From the NCBI GenBank assembly GCA_002898275.1, contig BEIQ01000002.1, positions 124,001-188,000 on the forward strand: a DNA stretch of 64,000 nucleotides, written 5' to 3'. Positions 30,565-39,054 of the stretch are shown here, in pieces. This stretch comes from a bacterium HR40. Lineage in GTDB: Bacteria > Pseudomonadota > Alphaproteobacteria > Geminicoccales > Geminicoccaceae. Within the stretch, counting starts at the first letter, position 1; each line of letters begins with the position of its first letter. The notes below the pieces were generated by a model. The model was not told the DNA's origin, ran no database searches, and saw only the letters and a program-made list of their open reading frames with translations. A program made the translations under genes and the position numbers.

Positions 30565-30930
30565 ATGACCCGACTGCAGACATTGTTCCTCTGTGCATGG
30601 CTTGTGGTCTGGACGGGACTCGCCTGGCTCATGCTCACGCCGCGGCCGCCGGTGGCGCCCGTCTCCGACAAGATCGTCCATTTCGCCGTCTATCTGACGA
30701 TGACGGCCTTCGCCTTGTCCTTCTCGCGCAGTCAGCTTTCGATCGCGGGGACCGCGACCTTGACCGCTATGCTCGCCTCGCTGCTCGAATATCTGCAGGG
30801 CTTCGTGCCCGGCCGCAGCTTCGATCCGGCCGATCTCCTCGCCAATGGCGCGGGCATCGCGTCGGGCTGGCTCCTCGCCGCCACCCTTCTGCTTCTCGCC
30901 CCCCATCCCCTGGCACGCTCGACCGACTGA
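30565..30930 (+). CDS. VanZ-like family membrane protein
   Basis: Small inner-membrane protein of 121 residues with three to four helices. The family pattern is visible: a first helix (LFLCAWLVVWTGLAWLML), the loop SDKIVHFAVYLTM with the conserved D-K-x2-H-F, then ASLLEYLQGFVPGR followed by SFDPADLLANGAGI. VanZ-like proteins are widespread and poorly understood; the teicoplanin link of VanZ does not transfer to this one. No operon partner is obvious: HIT is convergent 18 bases downstream. Confidence 0.8.
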   Translation: MTRLQTLFLCAWLVVWTGLAWLMLTPRPPVAPVSDKIVHFAVYLTMTAFALSFSRSQLSIAGTATLTAMLASLLEYLQGFVPGRSFDPADLLANGAGIASGWLLAATLLLLAPHPLARSTD

Positions 30931-30948
30931 GACCGGCGAGCGCCGCCT

Positions 30949-31311
30949 CTACGATTTCGGGAGCATGGCGCCGAGGCGGCGGCCGCCGAAGATGTGCACA
31001 TGGAAGTGCGGGACCTCCTGGTTGGCGTCAGGGCCACTGTTGGCGAGGATCCGGTAGCCGGAACCGTCGAGGCCGAGCCGTTCGGCCGTGCGCCCGACGG
31101 CGCGGAAAAAGCCGGCGATCTCGGCGTCCGAGGCGTTCTTCGAGAAATCCACCATCGACACATAGGGTCCCTTCGGGATCACCAGCACATGCACCGGCGC
31201 CTGCGGATGGATGTCGTGGAAGGCGAGCGCGTACTCGTCCTCGTACACCTTCTTGCAGGGGAGTTCGCCGCGCAGGATGCGGGCAAAGACGTTATGGGGA
31301 TCGTAGGCCAT
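30949..31311 (-). CDS. HIT family protein (HINT-type purine nucleotide hydrolase)
   Basis: A 120-residue histidine-triad protein. It begins AYDPHNVFARILRGELPCKK, has HDIHPQAPVHVLVIPKG (about residues 38-54) and ends with the triad VPHFHVHIFGGR, His-x-His-x-His catalytic. HINT proteins hydrolyse AMP-lysine or AMP-N bonds, including aminoacyl-adenylates. The ATG at 31311 fits the family start; the longer open frame lacks similarity. It is divergent from gshB. Confidence 0.93.
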   Translation of the reverse strand: MAYDPHNVFARILRGELPCKKVYEDEYALAFHDIHPQAPVHVLVIPKGPYVSMVDFSKNASDAEIAGFFRAVGRTAERLGLDGSGYRILANSGPDANQEVPHFHVHIFGGRRLGAMLPKS

Positions 31312-31448
31312 GGCCGCACCTCCGCTCCCACAGCCGCCACGGGCGTGGGCTCCGGAAGGCGACAAAGCTGCGCCACCCGGCCTTGTCAAGCCGTCGGCCG
31401 CGCCGCAAAAACAGCCACCGCCCACGGCAGCCGTGCCGGAGATCCGCG

Positions 31449-32417
31449 ATGACGCTCACCGTCGCCTTCCAGATGGATCCGCTCGAATCCATCAACATCG
31501 ACACCGATAGCACCTTCGTGCTGGGACTGGAGGCGCAACGGCGCGGCTACACCCTCCTCCACTACACGCCGCGCGACCTCTTCTGGAAGGACGGCCGGGT
31601 GTGCGCGCGCGTGCGACCGTTCCGCCTCCGACGCGAACACGGCAACCATTTCACCGCCGGAGCAGCCGAAACCGTCGACCTCGCCGGCGTCGACGTGGTG
31701 CTGATGCGGCAGGACCCTCCGTTCAACCTGAACTATATCTCGGCCACCCACCTGCTCGATCGGCTGCCGCCGCGCACGCTCGTCGTCAACGATCCGACCT
31801 CGGTCCGCAACGCCCCCGAGAAGCTGTTCGTGACCGAGTTCCGCGAGCTCATGCCGCCGACCCTCATCACCTACGACCTCGCCGAGATCCGGGCGTTCCG
31901 GGAAGAGCACGGCGACATCATCGTCAAGCCGGTCTACGGCAACGGCGGCGCCGGAGTGTTCCTGATTCGCCGCGACGACAAGAATCTGGCGAGCCTGCAC
32001 GAGCTCTTCCGCACCTTTCTCGACGAGCCGCTCGTGGTCCAGCGCTATCTCCCGGCCGTGCGCCAGGGCGACAAGCGGATCGTGCTCGTCGACGGCAGGC
32101 CGCTCGGGGCCATCAACCGGATTCCGCCGCCCTACGACGCCCGTGCCAATCTGCACATCGGTGGCCGCGCCGAAAAGACCACCCTCACTCCGCGCGATCT
32201 CGAGATCTGCGAGATCGTCGGGCCGGTCCTCGAGGCGCGCGGGCTCGTCTTCGTCGGCATCGACGTGATCGGCGGCCATCTCACCGAGATCAACGTCACC
32301 TCGCCCACCGGCCTGCAGGAGATCGCCCGCTTCGACGGCCGTCACCTCGAGATCGACATCTGGGATGCCATCGAAAAGCGCCTCGCGCTGAGGCGCGAGG
32401 CGCTCGCAGGGAACTAG
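31449..32417 (+). CDS. gshB: glutathione synthetase
   Basis: ATP-grasp enzyme of 322 residues that adds glycine to gamma-glutamylcysteine. It starts LTVAFQMDPLESINIDTDST, the family N-terminus; RQDPPFN and NDPTSVRNAPEKLF follow, then the ATP-grasp core DIIVKPVYGNGGAGVFLI, VQRYLPAVRQGDKRIVLVDG, and the metal site GIDVIGGHLTEINVTSPTG. Ribosome site GGAG 9 bases upstream. gshA is not in the window. Confidence 0.96.
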   Translation: MTLTVAFQMDPLESINIDTDSTFVLGLEAQRRGYTLLHYTPRDLFWKDGRVCARVRPFRLRREHGNHFTAGAAETVDLAGVDVVLMRQDPPFNLNYISATHLLDRLPPRTLVVNDPTSVRNAPEKLFVTEFRELMPPTLITYDLAEIRAFREEHGDIIVKPVYGNGGAGVFLIRRDDKNLASLHELFRTFLDEPLVVQRYLPAVRQGDKRIVLVDGRPLGAINRIPPPYDARANLHIGGRAEKTTLTPRDLEICEIVGPVLEARGLVFVGIDVIGGHLTEINVTSPTGLQEIARFDGRHLEIDIWDAIEKRLALRREALAGN

Positions 32418-32465
32418 GGCTGCGAAGCGATCGCCGTGCCGCCCTCGCGCGCCCGCGATTCGACT

Positions 32466-32963
32466 TCACGCAGCCTTGAGCACTTCCTCGAGCCGGCGCG
32501 TCGCTTCGTCCTCGCCCACCCGCTCGATGGCGGCGATCTCCCGCGCGAGCCGCTCCAGGGCAGCGCGGTAGAGCTGCCGCTCGCTATAGGACTGCTCGGA
32601 ATCGTCGTGACGATGGAGCTCCCGCACCACCTCGGCGATGGCCACGGGATCGCCGGAATTGATCTTGGCTTCGTACTCTTGGGCGCGACGGCTCCACATG
32701 ACGTTGCGACGAGGCTTGACCCTGACCTTGAGGGCCTCCAAAGCCGACTGGATCTTCTCGCGCGAGCTCAGCTTCCGCATGCCGGAGCGGGGCGCCTTGT
32801 CGACCGGCACTCGCAGGGTCAGCCGCTCGTTGTCGAACCTGACGACGTACATCTCGAGCTCCACGCCGGCTATCGTCTCCTTCTCGATGCCGACGACTTT
32901 GCCGACACCATGCGACGGATAGACGACATAATCTCCAGCAGCGAAGGCGAGCCTGTTGCTCAT
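32466..32963 (-). CDS. CarD family transcriptional regulator
   Basis: A 165-residue CdnL/CarD-type protein that binds the RNA polymerase beta subunit and stabilises open promoter complexes, especially at rRNA and growth genes. The N-terminal RNAP-interaction domain reads FAAGDYVVYPSHGVGKVVGI and ETIAGVELEMYVVRFDNERL; the C-terminal helical DNA-binding half includes WSRRAQEYEAKINSGDPVAI and RQLYRAALERLAREIAAIER. AGGAG precedes the ATG at 32963; the 66 upstream codons of the open frame do not look coding. Confidence 0.94.
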   Translation of the reverse strand: MSNRLAFAAGDYVVYPSHGVGKVVGIEKETIAGVELEMYVVRFDNERLTLRVPVDKAPRSGMRKLSSREKIQSALEALKVRVKPRRNVMWSRRAQEYEAKINSGDPVAIAEVVRELHRHDDSEQSYSERQLYRAALERLAREIAAIERVGEDEATRRLEEVLKAA

Positions 32964-33211
32964 GTCGTTCCGCTCCTGAGGGTCCGCTCCGATCCGGCCG
33001 ACCAAGGCGAGCCGTCCGGGCACCGATCCGCACGGGGCCCTTCCGGCGCGCCGACACCCGGGCCAGGTGCCGAGCGCACGCGTCGGACCGTGCAGTACGG
33101 GACTGACGGAGGACACCCGAAGGCGACCGGATCTTCTTCGTCGATGCGCGATTTTTATCACAATTATGCCCGGCTTTCCAGACCGGAGGCAGCTGCCCGC
33201 CGCGGCAGGGT
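32964..33211. promoter_or_regulatory. divergent carD/flippase promoter region
   Basis: This 248-base spacer contains a clear AT island at 33151-33168 (TTTTTATCACAATTATG) in otherwise GC-rich DNA. On the minus strand it offers CATAAT as a -10 hexamer for carD, about 200 bases from its ATG; on the plus strand it lies about 45 bases from the flippase start. Strength and direction cannot be told by eye. Confidence 0.3.
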
Positions 33212-34717
33212 ATGGCGGGCATGAGCGGATCCCCCCTGCCCCCGCTGTCGCGGCGGATCGGCCGCAGCTTTCTGCTCCTGCTCGTCGGCCGCGCCCTCAC
33301 CGTCGCCGGCACCCTCGCCTTTCTCGCCATCGTCACCCGCCACCTCGGCCCCGCTGACTACGGCGCCTTCCGCACTGCCCAGGCGTGGCTCGGGTTCGTC
33401 TATCTGCTCGCCAACCTCGGCCTGCCGCCGGTGTTGTTGCGCGAGCTCGGCATCGCCCGCAGCGACCGCGCGCAACTGCTCGCCGCTGCCATCGGCCTCA
33501 GGCTCGCGAGCGCCCTCGGGTTCTTCGTGCCGGGCGCCGTCCTCGCCCTGCTGCTGCCCTTCGACGCCGCGGTCGAACAAGCCATCCTGGTGGCGACCGC
33601 GGGCTCGCTCGCGCTCTCGGTCTTCGACACGCTCATCGCCGTCTTCCGCGCCGAGTTGCGCCAGGAAGGTCAGTTGCGCGCGGAACTGGCCTCGTCCCTG
33701 TTCCTGCCTTTGGCCGCTCTCGCCGTGCTCGCGTTCGATGGCCGGGTAGTGGCCTTCGCCACCGTCCTCGCCCTCTCCCAGATCCTCCAACTGGTCGTCG
33801 CCTGGCGCGAGGTGCAGAGACTGGTCCCCGTGCGCATCGCCCTGGACGTCGCCCGCTGGCGCGCTTTGATGACGGCGGCCTTGCCCCTGGCGGTCGCCAA
33901 TGTCCTCCATCTCGCCTACTACCGCACCGACACTCTTCTTCTCTCTTTGCTGCGACCGCTCGAGGACGTCGGCCATTACGGTCTCGCCTCGCGCTTGCTC
34001 GACACGGCCGTCGGCATCAGCATCCTCTTCGTGAGCCTGCTCTCGCCCCTGCTCGCCGGTGGCCGGGACGACCCCGATCGCTTTCGCGCCATCCTCGGCC
34101 ACGGCATCGATGCGGTCCTCGTCGGTGGCGGCGGCGTGGTGCTGGTGCTCGCGGTCTTCGGCGCCGACCTCGCAGCGTCGATCGGCGGCCCGTCCTTTGC
34201 CGCCGCCGGCGGACCGCTTGCGGTGCTCGCCTTCACCTTCTGGTTCGCCAGTCTCACCCTCCTGCTGCGTCACGCCGTGACCGGCATCGACCGGCAGAAG
34301 GAGCTGCTTCCCGGCTACCTCGCCGGAGTGCTGCTGGCGCTCACCCTCCATCTCCTGCTGATCCCGCCGTTTGGCGGGATCGGTGCCGCTCTCGGCACGG
34401 TCGCCGGTGAGGGCTGCCTCTTGCTGTGGACTGGCCGGGTGCTGACCCGACAGGGGTTGATGCCGCGCCGCTCGCGCACCGCCGCCACCGTACTTTTCGC
34501 CCTCACCATGGCCGCCGCGGTCGGCGCTGGGGCCGAGACTTTGGTCCCTTGGCCGCTCGCCCTTCTCGGCTCCGGCCTGGTCTATCTCGCCCTCCTCCTC
34601 GTCGGCGGAGCGATCGACCGCGACCTTCTCGCCCTCCTGCTCCCGGTAGCCGGTCGCCAGCCGCCACCGGACGGATCGGACACGGCTACTGAGCGGTCCA
34701 GCCGCCGTCGATGGTGA
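33212..34717 (+). CDS. oligosaccharide flippase family (Wzx/MATE-like) membrane protein
   Basis: A polytopic membrane protein of 501 residues with about fourteen helices in the MOP superfamily. It begins RSFLLLLVGRALTVAGTLAF, has AIVTRHLGPADYGAFRTAQAW, the typical flippase motif after helix 1, and LAYYRTDTLLLSLLRPLEDVG around helix 7. Members move lipid-linked sugars across the inner membrane. There are no glycosyltransferases nearby, so its substrate is open. ATG 33212 or ATG 33221. Its last 32 bases overlap bdhA on the other strand. Confidence 0.82.
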   Translation: MAGMSGSPLPPLSRRIGRSFLLLLVGRALTVAGTLAFLAIVTRHLGPADYGAFRTAQAWLGFVYLLANLGLPPVLLRELGIARSDRAQLLAAAIGLRLASALGFFVPGAVLALLLPFDAAVEQAILVATAGSLALSVFDTLIAVFRAELRQEGQLRAELASSLFLPLAALAVLAFDGRVVAFATVLALSQILQLVVAWREVQRLVPVRIALDVARWRALMTAALPLAVANVLHLAYYRTDTLLLSLLRPLEDVGHYGLASRLLDTAVGISILFVSLLSPLLAGGRDDPDRFRAILGHGIDAVLVGGGGVVLVLAVFGADLAASIGGPSFAAAGGPLAVLAFTFWFASLTLLLRHAVTGIDRQKELLPGYLAGVLLALTLHLLLIPPFGGIGAALGTVAGEGCLLLWTGRVLTRQGLMPRRSRTAATVLFALTMAAAVGAGAETLVPWPLALLGSGLVYLALLLVGGAIDRDLLALLLPVAGRQPPPDGSDTATERSSRRRW

Positions 34718-35474
34718 GGGTGGCGCCGCGAATCTCCGCTGCCGCCGGCGAACAGAGGAAGACCGCGAGGGCGGCGATGTGTTCGGGTTCGACGAAGCGC
34801 TGCGAGGGTTGCTTTTCGGCGAGCAAGGCCCTTGCCGCGGTCTCGCCATCGACACCCTCGCGCACGGCCCGAGCTTCGATCTGCCGCTCGACGAGGGGCG
34901 TGCGTACCCAGCCCGGGCAGATGGCGTTGCAGGTGACGCCCGTCCCGGCGGTCTCGAGCGCCACCACCTTGGTCAGGCCCACGAGCCCATGCTTGGCCGC
35001 GACATAAGCGGCCTTGTGCACGCTCGCCACCAGGCCGTGCACGCTGGCGATATTGACGATGCGCCCGAAGTTGCGGCGCAGCATGGAGGGCAGGGCGAGA
35101 CGGATAGTATGGAAACAAGCCGAGAGGTTGACGGCGAGCACCGCATCCCAGCGCTCGGGCGGGAACTCGTGTACCGGAGCGACATGCTGGATGCCGGCGT
35201 TGTTGACGAGGATATCGATGCCCCCGAGCTCGCCCTCGATCTCGCGCATCATGTCCTCGATTTCCGAGGGACGCGCGAGGTCCGCACCGACGTAACGCAC
35301 CCGCACGCTCGCCTCGTTAGCGAGGTCCTCCCTGAGCGCCTCGATCGCCGCGGGATCGCCGAAACCGTTGAGCACGATGTCCGCCCCCTCGGCGGCGAGC
35401 GCTCGGGCGATGGCGAGGCCGATGCCGCTCGTCGAACCGGTGACCAACGCCAGCCTGCCGGAAAACGGTCGCAT
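34686..35474 (-). CDS. bdhA: 3-hydroxybutyrate dehydrogenase
   Basis: Short-chain dehydrogenase of 262 residues that interconverts 3-hydroxybutyrate and acetoacetate with NAD. The nucleotide site is VTGSTSGIGLAIARALA; NNAGIQHVAPVHEFP, the catalytic Ser in NIASVHGLVAS, Tyr-x3-Lys in AAYVAAKHGLVGLTK and the C-terminal GGWTAQ are typical of the bdhA group (the NNAGIQHVAP and SVHGLVAS strings are diagnostic). The product is the substrate of aacS at 1.0 kb. ATG 35474 follows GGAGG. Confidence 0.93.
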   Translation of the reverse strand: MRPFSGRLALVTGSTSGIGLAIARALAAEGADIVLNGFGDPAAIEALREDLANEASVRVRYVGADLARPSEIEDMMREIEGELGGIDILVNNAGIQHVAPVHEFPPERWDAVLAVNLSACFHTIRLALPSMLRRNFGRIVNIASVHGLVASVHKAAYVAAKHGLVGLTKVVALETAGTGVTCNAICPGWVRTPLVERQIEARAVREGVDGETAARALLAEKQPSQRFVEPEHIAALAVFLCSPAAAEIRGATLTIDGGWTAQ

Positions 35475-35555
35475 GCCTCCTCCGAGCCGTCTATGCAGCA
35501 CCCGACTTACGATCTAGCCTTGCGGCTGTCGACGGCATGACGGGGAGGAACGGAG

Positions 35556-36392
35556 ATGACCGAGCGACGCGACCTCGCGGGCAAGGTGGCGATCGTCACC
35601 GGGAGCACCCAGGGTCTCGGCGAGGCGATCGCGGATCTGTTCGTCGAGCGGGGTGTCGTCGGCATCGTCGTCACCGGACGCGACCGCGAGCGTGGCCGTC
35701 GCGTGGCGGACCGGCTGCAGCGAGCCGGCGCCCAGGCAGTGTTCGTCGAAGCCGAACTCGAGCGACTCGATCAGGTGCGCGCGATCGTCGCGGCGGCCGA
35801 CCGGACCTTCGGGCGCGTCGACATTCTCGTGAACGCCGCCGCCATCACCGATCGCGGCAACATCCTCGACACCTCGCCCGAATTGTTCGATCGCATGTTC
35901 GCCGTCAATGTGCGGGCGCCCTTCTTCCTCATGCAGGAATGCGTGCGCATCATGCTGCGCGAGGGGATCGAGGGAGCGATCGTCAACATCCTTTCCATGT
36001 CGGCCCACGGCGGACAGAGTTTTCTCACCCCCTATTCGGCCTCCAAGACCGCTCTCCTCGGCCTCACCCGCAATGTCGCCTTCTCGCTGCTGCCACACCG
36101 CATCCGGGTGAATGGACTGGCGATCGGCTGGATGGACACGCCGGGCGAGCACCTCGTCCAAAAGAAGTACCACGATGCCCCGGATGACTGGCTCGCCCGG
36201 GTCGAGGCGGAACGGCCATTCGGGCGACTTTTGAAACCGGCCGAGGTCGCCCGTGCGGTCGCCTTCCTGGTGTCGCCGGAAAGCGGCATGATGACCGGAT
36301 CCATCGTCGATTTCGACCAGACGGTGCAGGGCTGCTGGGATGCCCCGCCGCTGCCGACAGCGGCCGCGACCCGGCCGGCGGCCCGCCATTGA
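35556..36392 (+). CDS. SDR family oxidoreductase
   Basis: Short-chain dehydrogenase of 278 residues. The dinucleotide motif is VTGSTQGLGEAIADLF, with NAAAITDRG, the catalytic Ser in ILSMSAHGGQ and Tyr-x3-Lys in PYSASKTALLGLTRN; GWMDTPGEHLVQKKYHDAPD is the substrate lid. The VVTGRDRERGRR loop lets Arg follow Gly at the adenine site, which suggests NADP use. Members of this subgroup act on sugars or polyols, but no substrate can be fixed. It is divergent from bdhA, with 81 bases between. Downstream are decayed GntR and permease genes. Confidence 0.88.
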   Translation: MTERRDLAGKVAIVTGSTQGLGEAIADLFVERGVVGIVVTGRDRERGRRVADRLQRAGAQAVFVEAELERLDQVRAIVAAADRTFGRVDILVNAAAITDRGNILDTSPELFDRMFAVNVRAPFFLMQECVRIMLREGIEGAIVNILSMSAHGGQSFLTPYSASKTALLGLTRNVAFSLLPHRIRVNGLAIGWMDTPGEHLVQKKYHDAPDDWLARVEAERPFGRLLKPAEVARAVAFLVSPESGMMTGSIVDFDQTVQGCWDAPPLPTAAATRPAARH

Positions 36393-36395
36393 GGC

Positions 36396-36522
36396 TCGCG
36401 GCAGCGCTGCGAGCAACCGCTCCGCCACATTCCTGAGATGTCGCCGCATGGCATCGGCGGCAGCCTAGGCGTCGCGCGCCGCGATGGCCTCGACGATCGC
36501 CCGATGTCGGGCAAAACGGCGA
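36396..36522 (-). pseudogene. remnant of a GntR-family (FCD domain) regulator
   Basis: On the minus strand the reading FARHRAIVEAIAARDA, a stop (TAG at 36465-36467), then AAADAMRRHLRNVAERLLA in the same frame closely follows the last helices of FCD/FadR-type GntR regulators, where HRAI..AI..RD..AA..AMR.HL is conserved. The N-terminal DNA-binding part and most of the ligand domain are absent, and the neighbouring sequence belongs to another decayed gene on the other strand. Recognition rests on about 35 residues. Confidence 0.5.
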
Positions 36523-36539
36523 CGGTCCGGCGGCGGGCG

Positions 36540-37096
36540 ATGGGGCGGGTCCGCGTCCTCGACCAGGTGTTCGGCACGTGGGCCGATCCGTTCGCCAGCG
36601 CCCCCCGAGTGCCCTGGTAGCGGTGTCGATGATCTTCTCCGGTCTCGGTCGGACCACCATGGTCGTCAGGGTCTTCCTGTTCGCGGTGTGGATCATCGCC
36701 CGCGACACCCGCACCGGCATTCGCCACCTGCCCGTCTCTCCGGTCGAGATGGGCCGCTCCTCCGGCGCCTCGCGCATCGCTCTCCCGACGAGACTCGTTC
36801 TGCCTTCGGCCCTGCCGGAGATCCTGGCCGGCATCCGTCTCGGCACGGTGCGTGGCATAAAGGGCGTGGTCGTCGGCCAGTCGCTCGTGTCGGTGATCGG
36901 CTAGGGCGAACTCTTCGAGCTCCGTTCGCGCCATGTCCTCATGGCCCGTTTCCGGGCTCTCGCGATCCTCCTCTTCGGCTTGGCGCTCCTCGCCTCCGAG
37001 ATCATCGCGATGCTCGAGCGCCGGATCGAGCGGCGGGCGGCGGCCCGCCTCGGCTGGAGCGTTTCCCAGCTGCGCCGACCGGACGCGGCGACCTAG
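36540..37096 (+). pseudogene. decayed NitT/TauT-type ABC transporter permease
   Basis: Three pieces add up to the C-terminal two thirds of an SsuC/TauC-like permease. VRVLDQVFGTWADPFAS (frame 0) passes by a one-base shift near 36610 to ALVAVSMIFSGLG, FLFAVWIIARDTRTG and PSALPEILAGIRLGTVRGIKG (frame 2), where the last is the coupling loop. A TAG at 36902-36904 then interrupts SVIG-GELFELRSRH at the place where homologues have Tyr, and the same frame continues LLFGLALLASEIIAMLERR to a stop at 37094. The 5' third is missing. Frameshift plus nonsense codon plus truncation make it a pseudogene. Its end overlaps the ssb stop. Confidence 0.8.
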
Positions 37097-37578
37097 AAGG
37101 GGATCTCGTCGTCGAGCTCGTAGGAACGTCCTGCATCCCGGCCGCCCTCCCGTGCCGGCCGCGACGACACAGCCGGCGGTTCGTCGGCCGGGACCTCCTC
37201 TGCCGGTTCGCTCGGAGCCTCGCCGCGACGGCCGTCGAGGATCGCCAGTTCCCCGCGAAAGCGCGAAATCACGACCTCGGTCGTCCAGCGTTCCTGGCCG
37301 CCGGCATCGGTCCACCGCCGGGTTTGCAGCTGGCCCTCGACATAGACCAGTCTGCCCTTGTTGAGATAACGCTCGGCGATGTCTGCGAGCTGCTCGTTGT
37401 AGATCACCACCCGATGCCATTCGGTACGCTCGCGCTGGTCTCCCGTGTTGCGGTCGCGCCAGCGCTCGCTCGTAGCGATCGAGAGATGGACGATCTTGCG
37501 GTTGTCTTGAGTGAAACGAACCTCGGGATCTCGCCCGAGATGGCCCACGAGGATCACCTTGTTGATGCTGCCGGCCAT
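37093..37578 (-). CDS. ssb: single-stranded DNA-binding protein
   Basis: SSB of 161 residues. The OB fold begins AGSINKVILVGHLGRDPEVR and includes VHLSIATSERWRD, TEWHRVVIYNEQLADIAERY and KGRLVYVEGQLQTRRW; a Pro/Glu/Arg-rich linker follows, and the C-terminal acidic tip DDEIPF is the partner-recruiting sequence. The ATG at 37578 matches the family start. It is 45 bases downstream of the uracil-DNA glycosylase gene on the same strand. Confidence 0.97.
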   Translation of the reverse strand: MAGSINKVILVGHLGRDPEVRFTQDNRKIVHLSIATSERWRDRNTGDQRERTEWHRVVIYNEQLADIAERYLNKGRLVYVEGQLQTRRWTDAGGQERWTTEVVISRFRGELAILDGRRGEAPSEPAEEVPADEPPAVSSRPAREGGRDAGRSYELDDEIPF

Positions 37579-37623
37579 GTCCGGTTCTCCCTCCGACAGA
37601 GGAGTGTTCGCGCCCCGACCGGC

Positions 37624-38301
37624 TCAGCCGGCCGCCTGCCTCGCCTGCGGACGCCCGAGCTCGCGGGCGCAGCGCGCGACCACCGCGTCGAACATCTCCG
37701 CGGTGAGCCTGCCCGTATGGATGTTGTAGCGGGAACAATGGTAACTGGCGACGAGTCGCCTGCCGTCGGCGAGTGCGTCCACTCGCCCATGGGCGAAGGG
37801 AAAGCGCGTCGGCGAGAGGCCGAGGGCGCGCAGCACGGTGCCGTGCGCGATCCGCCCGAGCACCAGCAGCACGGTCGGTCGCGGCGGTCGCTCGAGTTCG
37901 GGGAGAAGCCACTGCCGGCAGGTCTCGATCTCCGACGGCGAGGGGCGGTTTTGCGGCGGCACACAGCGCAGGGCGTTGGTGATGCGACAGTCGACGAGCT
38001 CGAGCCCGTCGTCGGGCCGGGCGCGATAGTGGCCGCGCGCGAACCCATGGCGAATGAGCGCCGGATAGAGGATCTCCCCGGCGTAGTCGCCGGTGAAGGG
38101 CCGGCCCGTCCGATTGGCGCCGGCGAGCCCGGGAGCCAGCCCGACGACCAGCAGCCGGGCCCCGGGGTCACCGAAAGACGGCACCGGGGCGTTGAACCAG
38201 TTGGCGTGTTGCTGCCGCAGCCGCTGGCGTAGGGCGACCAGGCGCGGACAGAGGGGGCAGTCGCGAGGCGGTTGCGGACGCGGCTCAGCGCTCGTCGTCA
38301 C
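37624..38301 (-). CDS. uracil-DNA glycosylase, family 5 (UdgB-like)
   Basis: Iron-sulphur glycosylase of about 225 residues removing uracil and related deaminated bases. The N-terminal CPLCPRL and later CRITNALRC plus TCRQW supply the cysteines of the 4Fe-4S cluster. Motif A is VGLAPGLAGANRTGRPFTGD, with the Ala-Asn arrangement of family 5, and the DNA-intercalating motif is YHCSRYNIHTGRLT. The start is uncertain: GTG 38301 overlaps the NYN gene by 17 bases and has no clear ribosome site. Confidence 0.85.
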   Translation of the reverse strand: MTTSAEPRPQPPRDCPLCPRLVALRQRLRQQHANWFNAPVPSFGDPGARLLVVGLAPGLAGANRTGRPFTGDYAGEILYPALIRHGFARGHYRARPDDGLELVDCRITNALRCVPPQNRPSPSEIETCRQWLLPELERPPRPTVLLVLGRIAHGTVLRALGLSPTRFPFAHGRVDALADGRRLVASYHCSRYNIHTGRLTAEMFDAVVARCARELGRPQARQAAG

Positions 38302-38893
38302 GGCCGTCGTCGAAACGGTCGCGACCGCTCTCGCCCTCTTCGCGCGGCTGGGTACGGGCGATCGCTGGCTGGAGATCGGCGAGATCGAGGAAAAAGTCGG
38401 CCTGTCTGCGGAGTTCGTCCGCGACCATCGGCGGCTGGGTGCGGATGGTGCTGACCACAGTGACGCGGAGTCCACGCCGCTGCAGAGCCTCGACCAACCG
38501 GCGAAAATCCCCGTCGCCCGAGACCAGCACGACATGCTGGACATACGGGCTGATTTCCATGGCATCGACCGCGATCTCGACGTCCATGTTGCCCTTGTAC
38601 TTCCGCCGGCCTGACGTCTGAGTGTATTCGCGCAGCGGCTTGGTCACCATCGTATAGCCGTTGTACTCGAGCCAGTCCACCAGCGGTCGTATCGGGGAAT
38701 ACTCCTGCTCGTCCAACAGGGCCGTATAGTAGTACGCACGGAGAAGCCGGCAGTTGGTAGAGAAATTTTTGAGAAAACGACGGTAGTCTATGTCGAAACC
38801 GAGGGCGCGCGCAGTTTGGTACAGGTTGGCGCCGTCGATGAACAGCGCCACCCGTTCGTAGGGCTCGCAGAAATGGACGGCTTCCCGCGTCAT
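38285..38893 (-). CDS. NYN domain RNase-like protein (LabA/DUF88 family)
   Basis: A 202-residue PIN-like NYN-domain protein. The acidic metal-binding residues appear in ALFIDGANLYQTARALG, in YKGNMDVEIAVDAMEI and in VVLVSGDGDFRRLVEALQRR, the pattern of LabA/DUF88 nucleases. The tail from about residue 170 is charged (arginine/aspartate/glutamate-rich). The ATG at 38893 is supported by family alignment at REAVHFCEPYERVA; the extra upstream codons are not. It leads a minus-strand group NYN-udg-ssb. RNA target unknown. Confidence 0.88.
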   Translation of the reverse strand: MTREAVHFCEPYERVALFIDGANLYQTARALGFDIDYRRFLKNFSTNCRLLRAYYYTALLDEQEYSPIRPLVDWLEYNGYTMVTKPLREYTQTSGRRKYKGNMDVEIAVDAMEISPYVQHVVLVSGDGDFRRLVEALQRRGLRVTVVSTIRTQPPMVADELRRQADFFLDLADLQPAIARTQPREEGESGRDRFDDGRDDER

Positions 38894-39054
38894 GATGCAT
38901 CCTCTCGCCACAGCCGGCTAGTCCGCTAGAACTAGTGCGCAAGGCGAACCCGGCCAGCCCCCTTTGCCCGTGCGGCCGGGCGAGCGCCATTGTTTCCCGG
39001 TACGGGGCTACCTACCTTGTTGGGGGTTGCAGTCGATCCTCCGCGGAGTGTCAG
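38894..39054. promoter_or_regulatory. NYN/rpoZ divergent spacer with three CTAG motifs
   Basis: 161 bases. CTAG, normally rare in such genomes, occurs three times in 18 bases (38918, 38926, 38932), and CTAGT/ACTAG form an inverted repeat with an 8-base gap (38918-38922 and 38931-38935). This could be an operator or part of a promoter, but no known family matches. The rest holds the leader of rpoZ. Confidence 0.3.

Noticed and set aside
36484-38232. 582-codon plus-strand frame across the pseudogenes, ssb and udg
   Set aside because: It is out of frame with the permease remnant and antisense to ssb and udg, which have intact motifs on the minus strand.
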